The translations under genes and the position numbers were made by a program. The notes beneath the pieces are model-generated. The model did no database searches. It saw only the letters and a list, made by a program, of their open reading frames with translations, and was not told where the DNA came from. DNA of 5,236 nt from Methylococcaceae bacterium. GTDB lineage: Bacteria > Pseudomonadota > Gammaproteobacteria > Methylococcales > Methylomonadaceae. The stretch spans positions 1 through 5,236 of the forward strand of contig JAKIVF010000172.1 of the NCBI GenBank assembly GCA_021647145.1, in the 5' to 3' direction. Below are positions 1 through 4,988 of this stretch, in pieces (position 1 is the first letter of the stretch; the number at the start of each line of letters is the position of its first letter).

Positions 1-342
1 TGGATCATTTTCAGCACCTTTAATGTCACGGAAAGAATAAGGGAATAGCTTTTGAGCTTCATCGAGAAGAATAACTACCTTTTTATATTTAGGAATAAGT
101 ATTTTTTTAAAGTAATTTGAAGTAAAAAACTTCTTATAATCAATATTATTTTCTTTGAGATAAGGATCAAAACGAATATGTGGGAGTTTCAAACCAACAA
201 TATTCGATATGATAGTTACATCAGTTAAATTAACCCATTCGTTGATTTTGTCAGACCATTCGAAATGCTTAGTTATAACTTCTTTAACTGCGTAAAAAGA
301 TTTTCCAGAGCCAGGAACACCAGTAATAATTTTGATAGACAT
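1..342 (-). CDS. zot: Zot/pI-like phage assembly ATPase, 3'-truncated by window edge
   Basis: This is the N-terminal 114 codons of a zonula occludens toxin (Zot)/filamentous phage pI-family protein, the inner-membrane ATPase that drives extrusion of the filament. The protein begins MSIKIITGVPGSGKS: a Walker A P-loop (GVPGSGKS) sits at residues 8-15, and a Walker B strand with catalytic acidic residues (VVILLDEAQKLFP) at residues 89-101. The DEAQ/LFP form is typical of Zot proteins. The frame is open to the first base of the window; the family is usually 350-450 aa, so the rest, including the expected membrane segment and periplasmic tail, lies to the left. The ATG at 342 is supported by an AGGAG ribosome binding site 5 nt upstream. 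The gene follows the pVI-like gene after a 55-nt gap containing a tandem palindrome. Family assignment is secure from motifs and position. Toxin activity is not implied; the name is historical. Confidence 0.93.
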   Translation of the reverse strand, partial: MSIKIITGVPGSGKSFYAVKEVITKHFEWSDKINEWVNLTDVTIISNIVGLKLPHIRFDPYLKENNIDYKKFFTSNYFKKILIPKYKKVVILLDEAQKLFPYSFRDIKGAENDP

Positions 343-354
343 AAAAACTCCTAA

Positions 355-378
355 TGTCTATAGACATGTCTATAGACA
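355..378. promoter_or_regulatory. Tandem perfect palindrome upstream of zot
   Basis: The 12-bp perfect palindrome TGTCTATAGACA occurs twice head to tail (355-366 and 367-378), so the whole 24 bp is also a palindrome. It occupies the gap between the pVI-like stop and zot, ending a few bases before the zot ribosome binding site. In mRNA it could form a perfect 10-bp stem with a CAUG loop. On the zot strand it also overlaps a weak promoter-like pair (TTGCCT, 16 bp, TATAGA). No U-tract follows, so it is not a standard terminator. It could be a paired operator for a dimeric repressor or an RNA hairpin limiting zot expression. The structure is certain; the function is inferred. Confidence 0.6.
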
Positions 379-397
379 AGGCAATAATATTAAGTAG

Positions 398-757
398 TTA
401 GCGCATTAACCAAAGATTTTTGAAACTAAAGAAAGATAGGGTAAATTTTAGAGCAAGAGCCGACATGACGATGGAAAAAGCTTCTGGAATACTCATAGCA
501 TCAATAACATAAGCAAGCATGCCAGAAGCATTAAAAGTTAAAGATCCAATAAAGGAATTATCAGGAGAATTGTTTCCAGCGAAATTAACAGCCATTTGCA
601 TAAATTTATAAACAATATTGTTAATTACAATGGGCAGGATAATAACAACAACACCGACAATAACAGCCTTAATAGCAATATAACGTATAACAGAAGCGGT
701 TAAAAAAGAACCAAACCAAGCAATAATGGAAGCAACTGCAGCAGCAACACCAGGCAT
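398..757 (-). CDS. pVI-like minor coat membrane protein (DUF2523-type)
   Basis: A 119-aa very hydrophobic protein beginning MPGVAAAVASIIAWFGS. Apparent membrane segments lie at about residues 5-25, 28-50 and 90-112. Size, hydrophobicity and position between the pIII-like and Zot/pI-like genes match the pVI/DUF2523 proteins of inoviruses, which form the end cap with pIII and help release the virion from the inner membrane. The frame is open further upstream to an ATG at 859, but that would overlap the pIII gene by 100 bases. The ATG at 757 has an AGGA ribosome binding site about 7 nt upstream and begins 2 nt after the pIII stop (TGATTATG), which points to translational coupling. The role is inferred from synteny and topology, since pVI proteins conserve little sequence. 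Confidence 0.82.
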   Translation of the reverse strand: MPGVAAAVASIIAWFGSFLTASVIRYIAIKAVIVGVVVIILPIVINNIVYKFMQMAVNFAGNNSPDNSFIGSLTFNASGMLAYVIDAMSIPEAFSIVMSALALKFTLSFFSFKNLWLMR

Positions 758-759
758 AA

Positions 760-2031
760 TCAATCCTTTCCAAAAACAATAAATAGAGCATAAACACCAG
801 AACAGAAAACTATAATTGAGGACATAAAAGAGAATAAATCGCTTGCTAAATCTCCACAAAAACCAAATCGTACAGGATGGCCATTATAATAAAAAACAGA
901 CTCACAAATGGCACCAGATGTTTCAATAGTTGTATTATTTATAATTGAAGCATATGGAGAAGCATCGAAAATTGTTTGCCATAAACCTGTAATATCATCT
1001 TCATCTGGAGTTAAATCGGTTAAATCAGAATCATATTCGGGCTCATCTGGAGTTGTATAATCATAATTTTCGGGATTATCTTCAGTAGGAACATCTGAAG
1101 TATCAACAACAGAACCCTCATAACCGGGTGCAACAGCCGAACCCCCAGAACCATCAGAAGTAAAACCAGTACCCGATGGAGAATTTTCAGGTCGAACAAC
1201 AGTTGTATCCTTTGTACCAGTTGTATCCCAAGTATCAGTATCAGGATTATATTTTTTAGTCGTATCAGTTCGAGTAACCGTTTCAGTTCCGTCACCATTG
1301 TTTACAACTGTTTCAGTTGGATCGTAACTAGTTGAAGTTGTGTCATCGGTTGGTTCCCAAGATGGTGGCGGGATAGTCGTACCATCTGGTAAAACGTCCC
1401 AATCACCGGAATAATATGATTCAGGCAAACCATTATTATTATCAGAATCAGTAGAAACACATATACTTTTATCAGCGTTTAGATAATAACCAGATGGACA
1501 ATTTTTATAACTATCTGGAGAAGTTTGGAACATACAATTATAAACAGGATTACCTTCAGAATCATTCCACATAAATGTTAATTTTGCGGGCGGATAACAA
1601 GCAGATGAATCACAAGCATCGGTGCAAACACCACCACAATCTAAACCGTCTTCATCAGGGTCTTTTGTGCCATTTGTACAACTTATTGGCTCATTAGTAA
1701 CTGGATCACCGTTAGAATCCCAACTATCATAATCGGGATAATCATTTGAGCAAGATTTACCGGAATAAAAATTATATGATGTTGTGTAAGCTCTAGTAGT
1801 AGCTGTTTGATGATATAATCTACCATATGAGGAATAAACCCACCAACCTTTGTAATCATAAGTACCAGTACTATAATCAGATGGATCAAATTGAGATTGC
1901 CATGTGAGAGCTACACCAGATGGATAACTATCATTAGTTGCATCTACACAAAGATCATAAGCATGCACAGAAAAAGGTATAAAAACTAAAGTCAGACCAA
2001 ACAAAAAAGCTAATAAATTCAAAGGTTTCAT
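760..2031 (-). CDS. pIII-like adsorption (receptor-binding) minor coat protein
   Basis: A 423-aa secreted protein with the layout of a filamentous phage pIII/TspB-type adsorption protein. A signal peptide covers residues 1-24 (MKPLNLLAF... to SVHA, then YDLC). Residues 25-195 form a cysteine-rich, aromatic-rich N-terminal region with about ten cysteines, including CTNGTKD and DCGGVCTDAC at 118-140. Residues 200-345 are a low-complexity linker rich in Asp, Thr, Pro and Gly, with stretches such as NNGDGTETVTRTDTT. Residues 346-398 are a small C-terminal domain with Cys376 and Cys392. A hydrophobic anchor covers 399-420, followed by the tail GKD. In pIII proteins the N-terminal domains bind pilus and Tol proteins and the C-terminal domain holds the virion tip and terminates assembly. 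The ATG at 2031 has a GGAG ribosome binding site 7 nt upstream, right after the coat gene terminator. The specific receptor cannot be read from sequence. Confidence 0.88.
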   Translation of the reverse strand: MKPLNLLAFLFGLTLVFIPFSVHAYDLCVDATNDSYPSGVALTWQSQFDPSDYSTGTYDYKGWWVYSSYGRLYHQTATTRAYTTSYNFYSGKSCSNDYPDYDSWDSNGDPVTNEPISCTNGTKDPDEDGLDCGGVCTDACDSSACYPPAKLTFMWNDSEGNPVYNCMFQTSPDSYKNCPSGYYLNADKSICVSTDSDNNNGLPESYYSGDWDVLPDGTTIPPPSWEPTDDTTSTSYDPTETVVNNGDGTETVTRTDTTKKYNPDTDTWDTTGTKDTTVVRPENSPSGTGFTSDGSGGSAVAPGYEGSVVDTSDVPTEDNPENYDYTTPDEPEYDSDLTDLTPDEDDITGLWQTIFDASPYASIINNTTIETSGAICESVFYYNGHPVRFGFCGDLASDLFSFMSSIIVFCSGVYALFIVFGKD

Positions 2032-2042
2032 TTTTTAACTCC

Positions 2043-2078
2043 AAAAAAAAGCCCTCCCCTGTGGCATAGGAAGGGCTT
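2043..2078 (-). terminator. Rho-independent terminator after the major coat gene
   Basis: Read on the minus strand, AAGCCCTTCC (2078-2069) pairs with GGGAGGGCTT (2058-2049), a 10-bp GC-rich stem with one G-U pair and a 10-nt loop, followed by eight T residues (2050-2043). It lies just downstream of the pVIII-like gene and just upstream of the pIII-like ribosome binding site. This matches the central terminator of M13-type phages, which separates the highly expressed coat gene from the weakly expressed pIII-pVI-pI genes. Read-through or another promoter must supply the downstream genes. Confidence 0.92.
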
Positions 2079-2099
2079 ATTAATTGCTGGTAAATAAAA

Positions 2100-2288
2100 T
2101 TAACTCCGGTTAGCCAATTTGATCAGCTTACGGATACCCCAAATAACCCCCAGGGCAGGAAGGATTAAAGCGGCCATAGCTTCAGGAGTTGCTGAGTCAA
2201 CAGAAAAGTTGGTCAAATCTACAGCAGCAAATGAAGTGCTGGCAAAAGTCAAAAAGGTAATAAGTGCAAACGTAACTTTTTTAAACAT
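2100..2288 (-). CDS. Major coat protein precursor (pVIII-like)
   Basis: A 62-aa precursor. The signal peptide (MFKKVTFALITFLTFASTSFA) has two lysines near the start, a hydrophobic core and an SFA cleavage motif after residue 21. The predicted mature protein is about 41 aa: an amphipathic, mildly acidic N-terminus (AVDLTNFSVDS...), a membrane-spanning helix at about 37-52 (AMAALILPALGVIWGI), and a basic tail (RKLIKLANRS) suited to contacting the packaged DNA. This three-part layout is diagnostic of class I/II inovirus major coat proteins, whose mature forms are about 40-50 aa. The ATG at 2288 has AGGA about 8 nt upstream. The terminator immediately downstream fits high-level expression of this gene. 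Confidence 0.93.
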   Translation of the reverse strand: MFKKVTFALITFLTFASTSFAAVDLTNFSVDSATPEAMAALILPALGVIWGIRKLIKLANRS

Positions 2289-2309
2289 AATGAAATCCTT
2301 TTCATTTGG

Positions 2310-2405
2310 TTATCGATGCAAAATTGCATAAACTAAAATAGAGCCACAAACAACACCAGCAAAACCGTGAATAATATCAATGTATTGATCAAAGGTCAGT
2401 TCCAT
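2310..2405 (-). CDS. Tiny membrane protein, pIX-like minor coat
   Basis: A 31-aa protein, MELTFDQYIDIIHGFAGVVC then GSILVYAILHR. It has an acidic N-terminus, a hydrophobic helix at about 14-29 and a basic end. It starts one base after the stop of the upstream 42-aa gene (TAATATG), so it is probably translated by coupling; only a weak GAAAGA lies upstream. In M13 the same slot, between gVII and gVIII, is held by pIX (32 aa), one of two proteins at the tip that exits the cell first. Length, topology and synteny agree, but sequence identity between pIX proteins is low, so the role is inferred. Confidence 0.72.
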   Translation of the reverse strand: MELTFDQYIDIIHGFAGVVCGSILVYAILHR

Positions 2406-2406
2406 A

Positions 2407-2535
2407 TTAAGATCTTTCAACTATCCGAAATAAAAGCTGAAAACCTAGAGCCATTAACCCGAAAGAAAGAGTAACAGTAAAGAAATAATCAAAAACTGGA
2501 TGACCAAGAATTGGTATTACAACCCAGTTAACCAT
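2407..2535 (-). CDS. Tiny membrane protein, pVII-like minor coat
   Basis: A 42-aa protein, MVNWVVIPILGHPVFDYFFT then VTLSFGLMALGFQLLFRIVERS. Residues 14-37 are strongly hydrophobic and the C-terminus is charged (RIVERS). Its ATG overlaps the stop of the ssDNA-binding gene (TGATG) and its stop lies one base before the next start, so the three genes form one tightly coupled unit. M13 has pVII (33 aa) at the same place between gV and gIX, where it recognises the packaging signal and initiates assembly. The assignment rests on synteny and topology; the protein is slightly longer than M13 pVII. Confidence 0.72.
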   Translation of the reverse strand: MVNWVVIPILGHPVFDYFFTVTLSFGLMALGFQLLFRIVERS

Positions 2536-2747
2536 CAGCGGGAAACCATGACAAATTCGGGGAGATCAACAGTCACATTGATCATACCTTTATCATCTAT
2601 ACGTAACGATGCAAGGGATTGAGAAAAAACAGCATGGGTTGACGTGAGTTTACCGTTTTCAATAAGGGCAAACTTCTGGACATATCCAGTTTTTTTCTTG
2701 GATTCGAAAGGTTGACCGATAGGCATACCAGATACTTTGATTTTCAT
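2535..2747 (-). CDS. Phage single-stranded DNA-binding protein (pV-like)
   Basis: A 70-aa soluble protein, MKIKVSGMPIGQPFESKKKT... ending LPEFVMVSR. It looks like a small beta-rich OB-fold protein: alternating hydrophobic strands, a lysine cluster (KKK, 17-19) followed by aromatic residues (Y22, F26), and a strand-like end (MINVTVDLPEFVMV). M13 pV is 87 aa, and shorter homologues are common in other inoviruses. Such proteins coat the nascent viral strand, switch replication to ssDNA production and hold the DNA for hand-over to the assembly site. It is the first gene after the control region and sits directly before the pVII-like gene, as gV does in M13. AAGGA lies 9-10 nt before the ATG at 2747, inside the stem of a long inverted repeat, so its translation may be controlled. 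Confidence 0.78.
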   Translation of the reverse strand: MKIKVSGMPIGQPFESKKKTGYVQKFALIENGKLTSTHAVFSQSLASLRIDDKGMINVTVDLPEFVMVSR

Positions 2748-2752
2748 GACGT

Positions 2753-2809
2753 AGATTCCTTTTTAAAAGAGTTAAAGTAAGTAACGTGACTCTTTTATAA
2801 AAGGAATCT
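2753..2809. repeat. Long inverted repeat in the leader of the ssDNA-binding gene
   Basis: The arm at 2753-2772 (AGATTCC...AAAAGAGT, 20 bp) is complementary to the arm at 2789-2809 (ACTCTTTT...GGAATCT, 21 bp) with a single unpaired base. The spacer is 16 nt. On the minus strand this folds into a hairpin of about 20 bp immediately upstream of the pV-like ATG, and the gene's AAGGA ribosome binding site lies within the stem. Likely roles are translational control of the ssDNA-binding protein, or a structured element of the ssDNA genome such as a packaging signal or replication element. It lacks a GC-rich stem and has no following T-run, so it is not a classical terminator. Confidence 0.8.
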
Positions 2810-2859
2810 TTGTATTATGTCTGTCAATAAATTGTATCTATTTTGTATTATGTTTATAT
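2810..2859. promoter_or_regulatory. Operator-like array of hexamer boxes phased at 11 bp
   Basis: On the plus strand the hexamer TTGTAT begins at 2810, 2832 and 2843. Intermediate or flanking slots at 2821 (CTGTCA) and 2854 (TTATAT) are degenerate copies. All five start points differ by multiples of 11 bp, so the boxes would face the same side of the helix. Two copies extend to the 12-mer TTTGTATTATGT (2809-2820 and 2842-2853). The array covers the -10 of the promoter at 2847-2875 and begins at the end of the ribbon-helix-helix gene. This layout suits cooperative binding by small dimeric repressors of that family; the pairing with that gene product is inference. Confidence 0.55.
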
Positions 2860-2875
2860 AGATTTTAACTGTAAA
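2847..2875 (-). promoter_or_regulatory. Sigma70-type promoter for the ssDNA-binding/coat operon
   Basis: On the minus strand TTTACA (2875-2870) is followed, after exactly 17 bp, by CATAAT (2852-2847): 5 of 6 matches to each consensus box. It straddles the 3' end of the ribbon-helix-helix gene and would start transcription around 2840, about 90 nt before the pV-like ATG. The transcript would carry the long hairpin in its leader. The -10 element is overlapped by the phased TTGTAT boxes, so repression by a DNA-binding protein is plausible. Confidence 0.6.
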
Positions 2876-3048
2876 ATACCCAAAGCAAGTAAATCATTAA
2901 GGATTGTCGTTTTGTTAGCTCCGTATTCTCTTTGTAATTCTGCTATTATTTCTGAATTTGAAGTACGTATGCGGAAGGAAACGGGAGTAGGATCAAAACC
3001 GCGTTCTTTTTGTTGTTCCCAGATAATTAAAACATCAGATACATTCAT
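2854..3048 (-). CDS. Ribbon-helix-helix DNA-binding protein, putative phage repressor
   Basis: A 64-aa protein with a ribbon-helix-helix pattern: a beta strand at 22-28 (PVSFRIR), helix 1 at about 31-42 (NSEIIAELQREY), a turn at G43-N45, and helix 2 at about 46-61 (KTTILNDLLALGILQL). The N-terminal 20 residues (MNVSDVLIIWEQQKERGFDP) form an extra segment. Proteins of this fold (Arc, MetJ, CopG types) bind DNA as dimers of dimers and commonly control phage and plasmid copy number. It is the last gene of the early operon, 4 nt after the zinc-finger-like gene, and has AAGGA 7 nt before its ATG. It lies next to the phased boxes, its obvious candidate target. The fold is well supported; the target and whether it represses are inferred. 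Confidence 0.75.
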   Translation of the reverse strand: MNVSDVLIIWEQQKERGFDPTPVSFRIRTSNSEIIAELQREYGANKTTILNDLLALGILQLKSI

Positions 3049-3052
3049 TTTT

Positions 3053-3259
3053 TTATCCTTTTGTATTTAATAAATTTGATAAATAAAAAAGTCTAGATCT
3101 AACTGACTTACTTTTTTCTGCCGTGAAGTCTATTTTTATAATAAGGTTCTCCGACCATGAAAATAGTTGTTCTAACTTCCTACAATCATCATGTTTATAT
3201 CGAGGGCGACCGATACCCTTTGAAAGTATCGGTAATCCGCACAGTTCACAATTTCGCAT
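3053..3259 (-). CDS. Small putative zinc-binding protein, unknown function
   Basis: A 68-aa protein beginning MRNCELCGLPILSKGIGRPR. C4, C7, H23 and C26 form a CxxC...HxxC set around a GRPRYKHDDCRK segment, resembling the short zinc-ribbon motif (CxxCG...GRPR.YC...CR) seen in many small phage and plasmid proteins. Residues 27-68 are predicted helical and carry several basic residues (EKSKSVRSRLFYL). It sits between the replication initiator (15 nt upstream) and the ribbon-helix-helix gene (4 nt downstream), suggesting an accessory role in replication or regulation. No strong ribosome binding site precedes the ATG at 3259, so coupling to rep translation is possible. Metal binding is inferred from residue pattern only. 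Confidence 0.6.
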   Translation of the reverse strand: MRNCELCGLPILSKGIGRPRYKHDDCRKLEQLFSWSENLIIKIDFTAEKSKSVRSRLFYLSNLLNTKG

Positions 3260-3274
3260 GTCATAACCAATCTA

Positions 3275-4357
3275 TTATATAGCCAATAATGATGATAAAT
3301 AGCCTGAGTCCATACGAGGTCCAAAAAGGCGTATCCATTCTTTCCGATCGGTTCTACGTATACCTTCACTGATAACTGATTTTATAAAAGACAAACCTTC
3401 TGATACAAAGACTTGAGCAATAGTGGTGCAAATCTGATCACGTACCCAATCAACTTTCTTTTTTATAGTGGATGGAGTTTTTCTTTCACCAGTTCTTATG
3501 GGTTCGCAGTTTCCTAGAAATGTTTCCCACCAGGTACAGCGTGTTTTTCTTGTTTCATTCAAGTTATCTTTTTCTCTGAAATCTATAATCCCAAGCAAAT
3601 AACCTGCATCAAGACCACGTTCTATTATTGTTCTGGCTGCTATTTTGGCTGTTGATGAACGCCACCTGCCTTCAATCCTTATCCAGTGTCCGGGATCTTC
3701 TTTACCCCGGCGCAATCTTTCTAGACGTTTATCATAAATAACAATCATCCTCTTGCCTTTGGCACTGCCGAACGTCCACGAATCACTTATTACTTCTAGA
3801 TTAGAGTTTAGATCTTGACGAGGACTTATGATCCTAAAGCGATGGATAGATTGACCGTTTCTGATCGCATCGCCAATGGTTTGCATATCTAATAAATCAG
3901 TATGACAGTCCATAGCAATATCAATACGGCTGAAAATTGCCTTGTCTCGATAAGCTACATTTATAAGATCGAGAGCATCACGATTAATTTGATCAAGAGC
4001 TCGTGAGGATAAAATAATTTTAACAGGGGCGTTTTTTCGGGTAGGTGATTCCAAAACTTTTATAGTGCCATAAGTCCAAAGTGCTTCAAACCCTTGTAAA
4101 CTATAGGATTCGAGCTGGAATTGATCAAACGGTAAGTTTAGATAACCTTGCACAACATCAACGGCAGGAACTTCATGGAGAGTAAATTCTAGCCAATCAA
4201 TTTTTAAAGTATAGTTTTTATCGTTCTTCGTAGTGTGCGGATCGCTGAGGAGCGCGATCTTTTTTTTAGAGTGATCCGTAATAAGCGGATCTGTGTTACA
4301 GTCTCGATCCGCAACTGGCGATAGTGGTATATCTAATACATCATCAATCTTTTCCAT
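3275..4357 (-). CDS. Phage replication initiation protein (Rep_trans/RstA-like)
   Basis: A 360-aa rolling-circle replication initiator. After a charged N-terminal extension (1-48) come a strand motif IDWLEFTL (53-60), RIDIAMDC (144-151), FGSAKGKRMIVIYDKRLE (196-213) and WIRIEGRWR (225-233), followed by a helical C-terminal region. This order matches the Rep_trans group that includes RstA of CTX phage, which is about the same length. Tyr208 in the VIYDKRLE motif is the best candidate nucleophile that nicks the origin and stays covalently attached to DNA. Such proteins nick the replicative form and drive synthesis of the viral strand. The ATG at 4357 overlaps the stop of the preceding gene (TAATG), with AAGGGA 8 nt upstream. 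The family call is strong; the nick site is not identified. Confidence 0.87.
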   Translation of the reverse strand: MEKIDDVLDIPLSPVADRDCNTDPLITDHSKKKIALLSDPHTTKNDKNYTLKIDWLEFTLHEVPAVDVVQGYLNLPFDQFQLESYSLQGFEALWTYGTIKVLESPTRKNAPVKIILSSRALDQINRDALDLINVAYRDKAIFSRIDIAMDCHTDLLDMQTIGDAIRNGQSIHRFRIISPRQDLNSNLEVISDSWTFGSAKGKRMIVIYDKRLERLRRGKEDPGHWIRIEGRWRSSTAKIAARTIIERGLDAGYLLGIIDFREKDNLNETRKTRCTWWETFLGNCEPIRTGERKTPSTIKKKVDWVRDQICTTIAQVFVSEGLSFIKSVISEGIRRTDRKEWIRLFGPRMDSGYLSSLLAI

Positions 4358-4764
4358 TATATATTCCCTTTAATTCTAGATATAAATTGATTAAAGGCGG
4401 TATGGGATAAATGGAATATTTCTATAAATTTGAAATACTTACCTAAAGCATCTCCTACCAAAACACTGTATGAAAAATGAACTTCATCCGAATCTTTATA
4501 AAAAACATGCAAACGGAAAGAGTTCTTTTCGCCATAAATATCAATAAAAATACCTTCATCAGAAAAAACATAAAAAATTAAAAGCTGGGCGTTCCCCTTC
4601 GGGTCATTCTGCAAGGCTTCGCCCGGAGCCTCCAAAACCCCGGAGTCTCCGCCCTGCGGGTTGCTGCCATTAACGCAAACCCCGAAGAAACAAAGATCAC
4701 ATTCACCGGAACAATTATTAGTATAAAATTCGTCATCACAAAGACATTCCCATTTTAACGACAT
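4357..4764 (-). CDS. Unknown early protein with Cys-rich N-terminus and GC-rich linker
   Basis: A 135-aa protein I do not recognise. Residues 1-31 are cysteine-rich (C7, C9, C18, C22, C25, C30) and could bind metal or form disulphides. Residues 32-60 are a Gly/Pro/Asn-rich segment (SNPQGGDSGVLEAPGEALQN then DPKGNAQ) encoded by unusually GC-rich DNA. Residues 61-135 look like alternating beta strands and a final helix (LLIFYVFSDEGIFIDIYGEK; AFNQFISRIKGNI). The ATG at 4764 has a GGGGGGA ribosome binding site about 6 nt upstream and overlaps the 3' end of the preceding gene by 10 nt. The stop shares a base with the rep start. It belongs to the replication operon, so a role in replication control or host takeover is possible, but nothing in the sequence proves it. 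Confidence 0.7.
   Translation of the reverse strand: MSLKWECLCDDEFYTNNCSGECDLCFFGVCVNGSNPQGGDSGVLEAPGEALQNDPKGNAQLLIFYVFSDEGIFIDIYGEKNSFRLHVFYKDSDEVHFSYSVLVGDALGKYFKFIEIFHLSHTAFNQFISRIKGNI
4584..4670. repeat. GC-rich palindromic island inside the 135-aa gene
   Basis: About 67% of these 87 bases are G or C (58 by hand count), against about 25% in the preceding 80 bases (20 by hand count). The segment is rich in short dyads: GGCTTC/GGAGCC around a GCCC loop (4615-4630), the palindrome CGGAGTCTCCG (4641-4651), and AACCC/GGGTT (4636-4640 with 4658-4662) enclosing it. It keeps the reading frame and encodes a Gly/Pro-rich linker of about 29 residues between two domains. It could be an in-frame palindromic insertion element, a replication origin or packaging structure embedded in coding DNA, or simply a conserved linker. 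Composition and dyads are directly visible; the nature is open. Confidence 0.55.
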
Positions 4765-4988
4765 TTACAATCCCCCCATTTTTCAAGGTTATGCAAAGCA
4801 AAAAAAGCCCTTTGATTAATTGGCATTTTACGAGCTGTTTTTTCTAACCAAGGATATGCTTTTGTGTTAGCTAAAACGTATTTTTCGGCAAGTTCTAGCA
4901 TTTCAGGGACTGTTAATTTTCGATACTTTTTAAAGGCTTCTAGAAGGGTTTTGTTGCTTTGTTCGATGAGCATTTCTTGACGTGTCAT
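4755..4988 (-). CDS. Unknown small helical protein, first gene of early operon
   Basis: A 77-aa protein, MTRQEMLIEQSNKTLLEAFK through WGDCKCR. It is predicted mostly helical and charged, with a conserved-looking core (KLTVPEMLELAEKYVLANTK) and a C-terminal CxC. I cannot assign a family. The ATG at 4988 is chosen because a perfect GGAGG lies 8 nt upstream. A TTG at 5003 would put that ribosome binding site inside the coding region, so it is rejected. It overlaps the next gene by 10 nt and opens the replication operon about 85 nt from the dif-like site. The CxC tail and soluble character would fit a small regulatory or host-interaction protein, but that is speculation. Confidence 0.72.
   Translation of the reverse strand: MTRQEMLIEQSNKTLLEAFKKYRKLTVPEMLELAEKYVLANTKAYPWLEKTARKMPINQRAFFALHNLEKWGDCKCR

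Noticed and set aside
758..859. Upstream ATG extension of the pVI-like gene
   Set aside because: It would overlap 100 bases of the pIII-like gene. The ATG at 757 has its own ribosome binding site and sits 2 nt after the pIII stop.
1020..1298. Minus-strand open frame of 92 codons
   Set aside because: It lies wholly inside the pIII-like gene in another frame, is Leu/Ile-rich low complexity from the Asp/Thr repeat codons, and has no domain or upstream ribosome binding site.
1683..1889. Minus-strand open frame of 68 codons
   Set aside because: It is a frame shadow inside the cysteine-rich part of the pIII-like gene, which has the signal peptide, anchor and start signal.
2119..2331. Plus-strand open frame opposite the major coat gene
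   Set aside because: It is antisense to a convincing signal-peptide coat protein, and no other plus-strand gene is supported in the phage region.
2809..2858. Second dif-like site at the TTATGT copies
   Set aside because: XerD-like half arms (TTATGTTTATA) are present, but no XerC-like arm lies at the required distance. The phased-box explanation fits better.
2843..3070. Plus-strand open frame opposite the ribbon-helix-helix gene
   Set aside because: It is antisense to a protein with a recognisable fold and a good ribosome binding site, and runs through the promoter region.
3172..3369. Minus-strand open frame spanning the rep/zinc-protein junction
   Set aside because: It overlaps two better supported genes in another frame and shows no recognisable motif.
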